Assembly (NCBI GenBank): GCA_041741415.1
Contig: JBGSKC010000035.1
Location: 193,958 to 257,957 of the forward strand
Length of the DNA stretch: 64,000 bases
Reading direction: 5' to 3'
Source of the DNA: JANQTF01 sp041741415
GTDB lineage: Bacteria > Bacteroidota > Bacteroidia > J057
Shown: positions 54,820-62,964 of the stretch, in pieces
How the letters are laid out: each line of letters opens with the position of its first letter
Numbering within the stretch: the stretch's first letter is position 1
The notes under the pieces: generated by a model
Database searches by the model: none
The model's input: only the letters and a program-made list of their open reading frames with translations
What the model was told of the DNA's origin: nothing
Translations under genes and position numbers: made by a program

Positions 54820-55491
54820 TTACATCCCCAACCCAAACCCGACCTGTACCTGGGCTGACGGCAGGAAGGTCCAGCCGGGCTTGAGGGGCCAGCGCGGCGG
54901 CAGACTGCTGTCAGGGTGGAGGTACTGGCAGCCCAGACCAAGGGAGGCATCGAGGTAGCCGAAGGTCCAGAGGCGCTGCTGAAAGCCCAGCGTGGGCGAC
55001 AAGGCAAGGTTGTCGCTGAGAAACTGGTTGGACAGCCCTGGGTGCTGGCTGGAAGGCAGCAGCAGGGTGCTGATTTCGAGGGTCCAGTAAACGGCGGAAA
55101 AGCCCGAGGCTGTGTGCACGGGTTCATGGCCTTCGAGCAGGCGGCGATAGAAGCGGGGGGCCAGCGAGATGTGCATTCCGCCTGATTCGGACTGGATCAT
55201 GGGCAGGAGGCCGTCTTTTGGCAGGGCAACATAGCGGCTGCTCCATTCGCCAAGCACTGTCCAGTTGCGCGAAATTTTTCCCTCTATCCCCAGGCGGGCC
55301 GTTCCTCCCCAGCCCCAGCCATTTTTCCAGCGAAACAGCGAACCACAATCCACCCTGAGCAGGACCCGCTCCTGGTGGATGGCTTTGGCCACGCGGATGA
55401 GGCTGTCGCGGACTGCTTCCAGCGAGGATTGTGCCCGGACTGGCAGCTGGCAGACCAGGAAGCTGAACACAAGCAAAAGTCGAAGCAACAT
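54820..55491 (-). CDS. Putative outer-membrane beta-barrel protein
   Basis: About 223 aa from the ATG at 55491, which gives a good signal peptide (MLLRLLLVFSFLVCQLPVRAQ). The mature chain has alternating hydrophobic strands with aromatic girdle residues (WGWGGTARLGIEGKI, WTVLGEWSSRYVAL, FGYLDASLGLGCQYL, AQVQVGFGLGM), typical of small outer-membrane barrels, and it ends in a hydrophobic residue. No named family is recognised. Convergent with the zinc-ribbon gene (10-bp gap). Function unknown. Confidence 0.65.
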   Translation of the reverse strand: MLLRLLLVFSFLVCQLPVRAQSSLEAVRDSLIRVAKAIHQERVLLRVDCGSLFRWKNGWGWGGTARLGIEGKISRNWTVLGEWSSRYVALPKDGLLPMIQSESGGMHISLAPRFYRRLLEGHEPVHTASGFSAVYWTLEISTLLLPSSQHPGLSNQFLSDNLALSPTLGFQQRLWTFGYLDASLGLGCQYLHPDSSLPPRWPLKPGWTFLPSAQVQVGFGLGM

Positions 55492-55580
55492 GGGCAAAAA
55501 TGGTTGGCTTTGATAGCTTGGCAGGAAAGGGGCTGAGAATTAGCGCCAGGGAAAGCAGCGGCGAAACTTTCCTACAACAT

Positions 55581-55616
55581 ACAAAACCCCGGGCAATGTT
55601 TCCATGGTCCGGGGTT
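55581..55616 (-). terminator. Intrinsic terminator of the haem-binding gene
   Basis: On the minus strand AACCCCGG (55616-55609) pairs with CCGGGGTT (55592-55585), followed by TTTTGT. It sits 22 bp downstream of the stop codon at 55638 and separates this gene from the barrel gene. Confidence 0.7.
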
Positions 55617-55637
55617 GAGAGTTGACTGAATGACAGA

Positions 55638-56012
55638 TTACCTCGACAGTTTTTTGCTCATGTTTCCTGCCCACTTAGCGAGAAGGGCCGTTTCGGCATC
55701 GGTGAGTTTCATGTCGGGGTTGCGCTCCACCATGCGGGCAGGTGGCATGGAACCCTCTTCAAGAACTTTTTCGATGGCGGCAAATTTGTCTGCCTGGAGG
55801 TCGGTGCTCAACGAATCGAGCTGGTCCCAGCGAAGGGCAGCCTTGGCTTTGTCGGAGCGGCCTTCGGCACTGTGGCAGCCATAGCACTTGGCTTCGATGA
55901 CAGCGTTGGCTTTTTTGGGGATTTTGACCTTGGGTGCCGGGGCCAGGGCAGAGGCGCTAAGCAGAATGGCCATTCCTGCGAGCGCGCAAGTTGCAAGGAG
56001 AGATTGTCTCAT
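55638..56012 (-). CDS. Small exported haem-binding (CxxCH) protein
   Basis: 124 aa from the ATG at 56012; the frame extends to 56132 but this start gives the signal peptide (MRQSLLATCALAGMAILLSASALA). The single CYGCHSAEGRSD motif near residue 43 is a CxxCH haem-attachment site, and MPPARMVERNPDMKLTDAE has a Met-Pro-Pro that could provide the distal Met ligand. This matches small haem-binding-domain/cytochrome c-like proteins common in Bacteroidota. Probable periplasmic electron carrier. Followed by a terminator, so it is transcribed separately from neighbours. Confidence 0.82.
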   Translation of the reverse strand: MRQSLLATCALAGMAILLSASALAPAPKVKIPKKANAVIEAKCYGCHSAEGRSDKAKAALRWDQLDSLSTDLQADKFAAIEKVLEEGSMPPARMVERNPDMKLTDAETALLAKWAGNMSKKLSR

Positions 56013-56197
56013 AGCAGAGAGAAATAGGTGTGAAGTGATTGGATGCCTGAAGCAGAGAATTGGCCTAATTGACGTTGAAACAATAATAGGAGTTTTTTCC
56101 TGAAAAGCAACAGGAAGCTGCTGTTGCAGCATCCTGCCAATGCCCTCTCTTCCTTCTGGATTCCTCTCCTGGACCTAGGGCATCCTCTTCAACCTGT

Positions 56198-58357
56198 TTA
56201 TTTTCTTCTCTTCTCCGAAATCACCAGATCCACCCTGCGATTGGCGTTTCTGTCTTCGGAGATGGGATCGGTTTCGCCGCGCCCAACCAGGTAAATCCTT
56301 CCGGCCAGGTCAGCCTTGTCCTCGTTAGGCGGATCAATGACAGGGCCGAGCACAGCCAGCACCTCTTCGGCGCGGTTGGAAGTAATGAGGGCATTTTGGC
56401 GGGCGAGCCCGAAGCGATCGGAGTGAACCTCTATCCCGATCTCATAATCCGGGAATCGCTGCAGAATCTGCGCCACGGCGGTGAGGTGCTGGCGTTCCCG
56501 CTCGGCAATGGTGGGGGCTCCTGTGGGAAACACGTTCATCCTGACAACCAGTTGATCGAAGCGGAGGAAGGACTTGGCCTGCGGCACAGAGTCGCCAATG
56601 GCGCGGCGAATGTCATCAAATTCAGAGGTTCGCCTGCGGGCCTGCCGCTCTTCCGGCGGCAACTGGCTATAGTTGTCGAGCAGAGAGTCGAGGGCGCTCT
56701 GGTTGAGCCCAAGTTCTTTTTTCAGCAAATCGCGCTGCCGCTGGAGGGAATCCCGTGCCAGGGTGAGCTCCTGGTTTTGGTCTTCCAGCCTTTCGCTTTG
56801 CCGGCTTTCCCGAATGAGGGAAAAGGTGATGATGCTGGCAATGGCCACAACGAGGATGAGCAGGGTGAGAATAAAGTATTTGTTGCGACGCTCAGCTCTT
56901 TCTGCTTCCAGGGCCCGCTGTTTTTCAATTTCAGCTTTTTCTGCATGGGCCTTGTCGAGTTCGCGCTGGCGTGCTTCGCGCTCTGCCTCCAGTTCCAGGC
57001 GTCGTCGTCGTTCTACTTCCTCTGCCTGGGCGCGCTTTTGCCGCAATTCCTCGGTGAGCATCCGCTCCTGGCGAGCCTGAAGGATAGGATCCAGCAGGGT
57101 GTCGTGGCTGATTTCGTAGCTAAACCCGCCAAGGGCATTCGGTTCCCGCCGGATGATCCGGGCATTTTCCAGCTGGTTCAGCAGTTCATCCGATACCTTC
57201 GTTTTTATTGCTGCGCGATCCATCGACACGCGCCTGCCGTCTGCGATGAGCTCGTCTTCTACAAAGGCCCTCGCCAACTGGATGGCCTCAGGCGAGCTCA
57301 GGGTGTTGATTTGCTCGTCGTAGTAATGTCTGAGAATGTCGTCGAAATTGGCATCAATGCTGGCCAGTTCATATTTTCCGTTGGTTGGTTCATGATGGAA
57401 TACCATCCGCCCATCCTGCCGGGCCTCATCGGATTTTGCGAACTGGATGAATTTTTCCTCGATGTTCCGGCAAAGGATCTGTAATTGAAAGCCTTCGACC
57501 CGGCGGGTATTTTGGCTCGTGAGAAAATCGAGGATCTGGTTCAGGGCCGTGGGCGCGTAGGTAAAGGGCGGGGAGTCAAACTGGCCCTCCATGATGGCGG
57601 GCTGGGTAATGGCTTCAGCGGCCTGGTCGCGATTGAGGGCTTCCAGGATTCGGCTATTGAGTAAAATGTCGGGAATGTATCCCGAAAGGCCATCCAGGAG
57701 ATTGAATTTGTCGGAGCGAATGGCAATCAACATACGCACAGGCAATGGACTTTCCAGCCACTCGCGCATACCGGGCTTTGCCAGTTCAGCAGATAAATCA
57801 GGATTCACGACCTCCTCCCGGCGCAGTACTTTGCGGAATTCGGCAGGCATCACCTCATTGTACACATCGGCGAGGTCGTGCCCAAAAGCCTGGACTTCAG
57901 ATTCGGGATAGGTGAACAGCTCTTCAAACTGGTCAAAGATGAGGAGATACTCCTGTTTTGCCTGAGGGCCTCCGTCGGAAAGCTGCCGTGCCTTGAGGGC
58001 TTGCCACAAAGACACATATTTCACGGGTAGTTTGTCGAGAAAGGTGTTGCCAGGCCGCTCGATGTTTCGCTCAACGATGTAGCTCAGGTTGCGCGGGTCG
58101 CGGGGGTTATAGCTGCTAAAACGGAAGGGAATTGGCGTGATGTTCAGCGATTGGCGGCCTTTTCCGCGAAGCTGTGGAATCACCCCGGCCTGGATGAGGG
58201 AGGTTTTCCCCAGGCCTGATTTGCCGTGAAGTACCACGAGGCTCTCTGTTCGCAAATACCGAACCAGCTGCTGGATGTCTTGCTGCCTCCCAAAAAACAG
58301 GTGAGTATCGGCCTGGGAAAATGGTTTGACGCCCGGATATCGGTAGTGTAGGTCCAT
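56198..58357 (-). CDS. nSTAND NTPase fused through one membrane helix to an OmpA domain
   Basis: 719 aa from the ATG at 58357; a TTG two codons upstream is less likely. Order: start MDLHYRYPGVKPFSQADTHLFFGR as in nSTAND1 NTPases; Walker A GKSGLGKTS (45-53); Walker B LLIFDQFEE (138-146); IAIRSDKF near 213-220 as sensor; winged-helix remnant SYEISHDTLLDPIL (about 413-425); charged coiled coil (about 428-490); one membrane helix (about 493-515); second coiled coil; OmpA-like domain (about 590-718) ending NRRVDLVISEKRR. The NTPase faces the cytoplasm and the OmpA domain should bind peptidoglycan in the periplasm. It lies 43 bp after the SIR2-like gene on the same strand, so the two probably form one unit. 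Confidence 0.88.
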   Translation of the reverse strand: MDLHYRYPGVKPFSQADTHLFFGRQQDIQQLVRYLRTESLVVLHGKSGLGKTSLIQAGVIPQLRGKGRQSLNITPIPFRFSSYNPRDPRNLSYIVERNIERPGNTFLDKLPVKYVSLWQALKARQLSDGGPQAKQEYLLIFDQFEELFTYPESEVQAFGHDLADVYNEVMPAEFRKVLRREEVVNPDLSAELAKPGMREWLESPLPVRMLIAIRSDKFNLLDGLSGYIPDILLNSRILEALNRDQAAEAITQPAIMEGQFDSPPFTYAPTALNQILDFLTSQNTRRVEGFQLQILCRNIEEKFIQFAKSDEARQDGRMVFHHEPTNGKYELASIDANFDDILRHYYDEQINTLSSPEAIQLARAFVEDELIADGRRVSMDRAAIKTKVSDELLNQLENARIIRREPNALGGFSYEISHDTLLDPILQARQERMLTEELRQKRAQAEEVERRRRLELEAEREARQRELDKAHAEKAEIEKQRALEAERAERRNKYFILTLLILVVAIASIITFSLIRESRQSERLEDQNQELTLARDSLQRQRDLLKKELGLNQSALDSLLDNYSQLPPEERQARRRTSEFDDIRRAIGDSVPQAKSFLRFDQLVVRMNVFPTGAPTIAERERQHLTAVAQILQRFPDYEIGIEVHSDRFGLARQNALITSNRAEEVLAVLGPVIDPPNEDKADLAGRIYLVGRGETDPISEDRNANRRVDLVISEKRRK

Positions 58358-58400
58358 GAACAAGGCAGTTGAGAGATGGACAAATAAAATGGAGAGGCTG

Positions 58401-59531
58401 TCAGGCTTCCTGGAAACTTTCGGCGATGGTCATCAGGCCGTTGATAATCTGGTTAAGCTCCAGGTTGGCATCCTCCCGACCAATGACGCCTTTGGTTTGG
58501 TTGCTGACCAGGCTGTTGTAGCGCCGCGACATGAGCACCACCTGGGTAAACAGGTCGTTGTCGCCTTTATCCATCGCGTTTTTGTCGAGCATGTCAATGG
58601 CTTCATCCACTTTGCTCTGTTTGATGTAGGCGACCACTTTGTCGTAGAGGCTTTGTGGAGCAGCCCCGGCGGTTCCGGCCCCCGCAGCCCGTAGAATGTT
58701 CTCCTTCTGGCAGCGCTTGTGAAGCTCTGAAATGAACTCCGACACCTGCTCGTCCACGAAGTCGACCTTGAATTTTTGCTCAAAGAAAAGCCGGGTATCA
58801 GCGGTGAGGCGGTCGGGATACCAGGGGTTGGCGTAGGAAATTTCCTTCCGGTGAGATTCAAAGAGGCGTAGCAGGATTTTGAGGTACCAGCTTTCGAAGT
58901 CGAAGCCCAGCAGCACAAAATTGTAGGCCGACATGATTTTCTCTTTGATCGGCAGGGGCAGGCGCTTGGTGCTGAGAATGGCGAATAGAAAATCGAAAAG
59001 GCTGTCGTGGGTCATGACCATCGAGTCTTCGTCGTCCATAGAACCGAAGAGGTTGAGAATCATGGGATTGGCCTGCACGGGCACGCCATTAAACTCAGGA
59101 TTTTCCTTGTAGTGGTAGTAGGTAAATTGATGGGCAATGCCCTGCTGCTCGAAAGCGCTCCTTAGCAGGTGGTCGGGCGACAGAGAAACGTAAAAATGGA
59201 AGGGGATCTCTGCGAGTTGCCCATACATGGGGTGGAGCGATGGCGTGCTGAAGGCTTCTCTCACGTTGTCAGTGAGTGCTTTTCGCCAGCCTCGTTTTTG
59301 GGTTAGGGCATCGCTGAGATAAAACAATTTTTCCTGTTCCTGTGGAACAGGGATTTGGACTTCCTTGCTGAGAAGGGTGGCAAGTTTTTCGTGAAGGGAT
59401 TCATTGTCAGGGCCTTGAATAGCGCCGGGGCCCAGTACCAGGATGCATTCTTCCCGCTCAATGGAAGCGATGATTTCATTCCAGTCGTCGTCGGACATGG
59501 TGCGCGACCGCAGGTTATTGGGTGCAGACAT
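58401..59531 (-). CDS. SIR2-like protein with C-terminal effector-associated domain 11 (EAD11)
   Basis: 376 aa from the ATG at 59531 (M12 at 59498 is an alternative start). SIR2-like signs: NAD-loop-like ILVLGPGAIQG (about 30-40), FYVSLSPDHLLRSAF where active SIR2 has TxNYD, NLFGSMDDEDSMVMTHDSLFDFL where active SIR2 has a catalytic His (here Phe), and FVLLGFDFESWYLKILLRLF typical of SIR2_2-type proteins. The last 80 residues (LYDKVVAYIKQSKVDEAIDML, VVLMSRRYNSLVSNQ, NQIINGLMTI) match EAD11, a small helical adaptor domain of STAND-linked conflict systems. Likely an NAD-binding effector or sensor that partners the downstream NTPase. Catalytic activity is uncertain. Confidence 0.82.
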   Translation of the reverse strand: MSAPNNLRSRTMSDDDWNEIIASIEREECILVLGPGAIQGPDNESLHEKLATLLSKEVQIPVPQEQEKLFYLSDALTQKRGWRKALTDNVREAFSTPSLHPMYGQLAEIPFHFYVSLSPDHLLRSAFEQQGIAHQFTYYHYKENPEFNGVPVQANPMILNLFGSMDDEDSMVMTHDSLFDFLFAILSTKRLPLPIKEKIMSAYNFVLLGFDFESWYLKILLRLFESHRKEISYANPWYPDRLTADTRLFFEQKFKVDFVDEQVSEFISELHKRCQKENILRAAGAGTAGAAPQSLYDKVVAYIKQSKVDEAIDMLDKNAMDKGDNDLFTQVVLMSRRYNSLVSNQTKGVIGREDANLELNQIINGLMTIAESFQEA

Positions 59532-59851
59532 AACAGAAAGAGGGGGTATGACAGAGACAAACGCAGGGGATGGCGTTGTGGAAGCAGCAGGTAATTTTTA
59601 CCAAAGGAAAGGTAAGCATTATTCCGGAATGTGAAAGAAGTTGCCTGCTTCTGTCGGGGTACCCTCAAAAAAAGCCACCCCGCAGAACGAGGTAGCCGCT
59701 AAACATTCCATTTTTAAACCTGAATCGAATATAACCGGGGAGCATTTCGCAATGCGTAGCAACCATCGTAGGTATTAAACTTCCCGGCTTTATGTCTGTA
59801 TCCTGTTGTCGGCGATAGACCCATGGGAGAGGTGCTCATGCCTGGAATGGA
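59532..59851. other. Intergenic region upstream of the SIR2/nSTAND unit
   Basis: These 320 bases hold the terminator at 59667-59696 and probably the SIR2-unit promoter. On the minus strand a TTTC, 18 bp, TACCTTTC arrangement lies about 70-100 bp before the SIR2 ATG, a weak match to the Bacteroidota consensus. A small inverted repeat GGTAA-TTT-TTACC lies at 59590-59602. No gene is evident. Confidence 0.4.
59667..59696 (-). terminator. Intrinsic terminator downstream of DUF892 gene
   Basis: On the minus strand GCTACCTCG (59696-59688) pairs over its full 9 bases (two G-U) with CGGGGTGGC (59682-59674) across a 5-base loop, followed by seven T residues. It follows the DUF892 stop by about 155 bp and precedes the SIR2 unit, isolating it from upstream transcription. 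Confidence 0.78.
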
Positions 59852-60430
59852 CTATGCTTCTGTTTGTGCCGCTTCAACATTGATAGCATATGTTGCTACC
59901 TCTGACAATTTCTCATCAGCCGCTTTTTCTTCTTCGAGCGTTGCTTCAAGAAGTGACACAACTTCCGTGAGACTTAATGTTTCGGCAAACTGCCGCAGGG
60001 TTCCGTAGGTTGCAATTTCGTAGTGCTCAACTTTTTGGGCAGCGGAGATGATTCCAGCGTCGCACATTGCCCCTTCTTCACATGAATCCATGATATCTTC
60101 TGCCTCCTTGAGCAGACCTTCCATGGCTTCACACTTTTTGGCGGAAGCTTTCTTACCGATGAGTTCAAAAACTTGTTCCACCCTCGAAACCTGATTCTCT
60201 GTTTCGGTGAGATGATGTGTCAGTGCCTCAACCAAATCCTGGGAGGTTGCGTTTTTGATCATCTTTGGAATGCCTTTTACCAACGCTTTCTCGGCCCAAT
60301 AGATGTCTTTCAACTCATCTTCAAACAGTTTCATGAGCTGAGACGATTGCATCGCCACATTTGCTGTTTTTTCTTTTGACCGCTTTCCGTTTGTTGAAGC
60401 TGTCATTGAGCTTGACTTTTTGTGTTCCAT
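59852..60430 (-). CDS. Ferritin-like DUF892 (YciE/YciF-type) protein
   Basis: A 192-aa, all-helical protein from the ATG at 60430. After a Lys/Ser-rich N-terminal tail come MKLFEDELKDIYWAEKAL, the first helix of DUF892, then HHLTETENQVSRVEQVFELIG, AGIISAAQKVEHYEIATYGTL and ATLEEEKAADEKLSEVA. The Glu and His residues in these helices are the expected di-metal ligands of the ferritin-like fold. Related proteins are stress-induced in enterobacteria. Stand-alone gene followed by a terminator; it marks the start of the AT-richer end of the window. Confidence 0.9.
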   Translation of the reverse strand: MEHKKSSSMTASTNGKRSKEKTANVAMQSSQLMKLFEDELKDIYWAEKALVKGIPKMIKNATSQDLVEALTHHLTETENQVSRVEQVFELIGKKASAKKCEAMEGLLKEAEDIMDSCEEGAMCDAGIISAAQKVEHYEIATYGTLRQFAETLSLTEVVSLLEATLEEEKAADEKLSEVATYAINVEAAQTEA

Positions 60431-60649
60431 GTTTTTTGTGTTTAAAGTTGGAGTAACGTGTAAAATTTCTTTCTCTCAAACAGTGTATGATAAAGGTATT
60501 GTAAATGATCAGGTGGAGTGTTACACAGTATTGGGAATATTTACATGATTCACACATTTTTACCCTCGTGCGCATTCGGATCATAGCATTGATCCTCTTT
60601 GGCTTTTTCCCCAGGCTGGGTGCCAAACATGGGTGAGACTTTGTGAATG

Positions 60650-61795
60650 TTATCCGCTCAAACTGCTTTGGGCCAGCAGCAGTGCTTCTGCACTTGGCAT
60701 ATTCAGAACTCTTTCTGGGGAATCTTCCTGGTACACATCATCCCAAATTCCTGCATAGTGCCAGTCGTGTACATAATCCCAATCAGGTCTGTTCACCATT
60801 GGATACCAGCAAATGCCCCAAAAAGGCAGCTTCGCTTGTAACAGTTTCTGTGATTCGGTTTCAATCATGCTGATCCACAATGGCCTGTCTTCTTTTGGGT
60901 GGCTTGTTTCTGTGAGTACAAAAGGGCGGTTGTATTTTTTGAAAGCGGCAATAAGTAACTGATGCAAAGGGATAAATGCAGGATTTGCTTCTCCGATTTT
61001 CCAATCCAGAAATTCATGCGGTGCTGCTATCCATTGATTGTTAAAATAAAAATTATACCCCAATATGTCGAGATATCCCTCGCCACCCCCCAATTCCGGA
61101 CACATTCTGCCACACAAGATTTCTGTTACCTGAAACTGTGATTCATGAAATGCAGTGGCATGTTCGATTTCTGCAGCTGCAGTAAAGTTTCTTGGCACCA
61201 CATTGATCAAAGGTTCAGTGGTTAATATCCGGACTGACGGGTCGGCTGCTTTGAGGGCGTTGATTCCCTGAATGTAGGCCTTCATCAGTTGATATTTCAC
61301 CTCCCAGCCCTGCCTGGTACAGTATGGCGAGGTTCCGCCTGCTTCTCCTCCCAACCAGGATAAAAAGCTTACTTCATTGATTGGCGTAATAACGAGTGTT
61401 GAGGTAGTATCAACGCTTCTGTAGAATTGAACAAAGGCCGTGCACAGCGCAACAAACCGATCGGTAAATTGCGGGTGCAATGGAGTGAGATCATCGGGAT
61501 AACCAAAGTGGCACAAATCCCATACCTGCTGGATGTTATGAGACTTGCCACTTTGAATCATGGTATTCACAACAGACCAATCATACTGGTAGGGTTTTGT
61601 TTCTACTTTGCTCCATCTGATTCCTTCCCTAACGGTTGAAATCTTAAAGAGAGAAAGATTTTGATAGTCGGTATCGATTAATGGAAGGTGGCCGGAGGTA
61701 TTAATCAAATCAACCCTCCTACCAAAAGCATTCAGATGGTCGGCACATTCGTAACCGGCCATCCAAAATGAACGAAAGGGATTGTCATTATTCAT
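60650..61795 (-). CDS. Clan GH-A glycoside hydrolase-like protein
   Basis: A 381-aa protein without a signal peptide. A TIM-barrel pattern is visible with the candidate acid/base Glu after Asn in VITPINEVSFLSWLGGE (N-E pair, near residue 142) and the candidate nucleophile Glu in PFVLTETSHPKE (near residue 298), the standard clan GH-A arrangement (beta-glucosidase/galactosidase-like). Its ATG overlaps the stop of glf by 4 bp, so it is probably translated with it. A cytoplasmic hydrolase next to UDP-galactopyranose mutase suggests trimming or scavenging of galactose-containing glycans; unproven. Confidence 0.75.
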   Translation of the reverse strand: MNNDNPFRSFWMAGYECADHLNAFGRRVDLINTSGHLPLIDTDYQNLSLFKISTVREGIRWSKVETKPYQYDWSVVNTMIQSGKSHNIQQVWDLCHFGYPDDLTPLHPQFTDRFVALCTAFVQFYRSVDTTSTLVITPINEVSFLSWLGGEAGGTSPYCTRQGWEVKYQLMKAYIQGINALKAADPSVRILTTEPLINVVPRNFTAAAEIEHATAFHESQFQVTEILCGRMCPELGGGEGYLDILGYNFYFNNQWIAAPHEFLDWKIGEANPAFIPLHQLLIAAFKKYNRPFVLTETSHPKEDRPLWISMIETESQKLLQAKLPFWGICWYPMVNRPDWDYVHDWHYAGIWDDVYQEDSPERVLNMPSAEALLLAQSSLSG

Positions 61796-62964
61796 TTTCC
61801 ATTCAGGTTTTCTTTCAAATGTGCCGAGCCATTGGAAGAGACAACAGGCTCAATTTTCACAAGCATCGGTTGCTGCGCCAGTATGATCTTTTTGAACAAA
61901 GCCAAAGACTGGGCTACCACCTGGTCCATGTTATAATATTTGTAAGTGCCTAACCGCCCTGTGAACATGGTATTCGGCTCTGCTGCTGCCAGTTTTTTAT
62001 ACCGATTGTATATTTCCATGTTTTCTCTTCGTGGTATTGGGTAGTATGGGTCGCCTTCCGCAGTTGGGTATTCAAATACAATGGAAGTTTTTTCGTGCTT
62101 TTGGCCTGTTAAGTGTTTAAACTCTGTGATACGCGTGTAGGCCTGCGTCATCGGATAATTGATTGTACCCGTTGACTGATAATTTTCCTTATCTATGGTT
62201 TGAAACTTAAAGTGAATGGAACGGTAAGGAAGCTTTCCAAAGCAATAATCGAAATAGGCGTCGATAGGTCCGGAATAAATCAGGGTCTTGAATTTGATTT
62301 CACCAACCACATCTTTATAATCCGTGTTGAGCATTATGCTGATATTGGCATGATCCAATAAGCGGTGAAACATACTGGTGTAGCCATTCAAAGGCATTGC
62401 CTGGTAGGTGTCTGTAAAGTACCGGTCGTCTTTATTGGTTCGGGTAGGTACCCGTGCAGTTACTGAAGCATCCAGCTCAGATGGATCCAACGCCCATTGT
62501 TTCAGTGTATACTGCTTAAAAAATTTCTCGTACAGTTCTCTCCCCACTGCGTTGACCACGACATCTTCCGATGTTAAAATCTGGTCTTTCTTTTCTGCTT
62601 TAGAATTAAAAAACTCTTGTACCTGAGGTTGCGAAAGGGTCAATCCATACAAGCTGTTGATGGTGTTCTGATTAATAGGAATCGGGACAAGCTGCCCATC
62701 CACACTTGCCAGGACACGGTGCTCGTAGGGACGCCACTCGGTGAATTTGCCAAGGTAATCAAAAACATCTTTGCTGTTGGTATGGAAAATGTGAGGACCA
62801 TACTTATGAACGAGGATCCCGTCACTGTTAAAATAATCAAAAGTGTTTCCACCGATATGATTTCTCTTGTCAATCAACAAAACCTTCTTGTTGGCTTTTG
62901 ATGCCAATCGCTCTGCCAGTACCGAACCCGCCAGTCCTGCTCCTACAATCAGATAATCATACAT
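61792..62964 (-). CDS. glf: UDP-galactopyranose mutase
   Basis: A 390-aa flavoenzyme converting UDP-galactopyranose to UDP-galactofuranose. The FAD-binding N-terminus is MYDYLIVGAGLAGSVLAERLA with KVLLIDKRNHIGGN (dinucleotide fold) and KYGPHIFHTNSKDVFDYLG. Later, FKQYTLKQWALDPSELDASV and SGPIDAYFDYCFGKLPYRS, the family's substrate-binding region, and FTGRLGTYKYYNMDQVVAQS complete the pattern. Full length. It overlaps the glycosyltransferase upstream by 8 bp and the hydrolase downstream by 4 bp, so the three are translated as a unit. The product feeds galactofuranose-containing glycans. Confidence 0.95.
   Translation of the reverse strand: MYDYLIVGAGLAGSVLAERLASKANKKVLLIDKRNHIGGNTFDYFNSDGILVHKYGPHIFHTNSKDVFDYLGKFTEWRPYEHRVLASVDGQLVPIPINQNTINSLYGLTLSQPQVQEFFNSKAEKKDQILTSEDVVVNAVGRELYEKFFKQYTLKQWALDPSELDASVTARVPTRTNKDDRYFTDTYQAMPLNGYTSMFHRLLDHANISIMLNTDYKDVVGEIKFKTLIYSGPIDAYFDYCFGKLPYRSIHFKFQTIDKENYQSTGTINYPMTQAYTRITEFKHLTGQKHEKTSIVFEYPTAEGDPYYPIPRRENMEIYNRYKKLAAAEPNTMFTGRLGTYKYYNMDQVVAQSLALFKKIILAQQPMLVKIEPVVSSNGSAHLKENLNGK

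Noticed and set aside
60321..60626. 101-codon minus-strand open frame upstream of and overlapping the DUF892 gene
   Set aside because: Lys/Arg-rich composition from AT-rich intergenic DNA and overlap with the start of a clear DUF892 gene.
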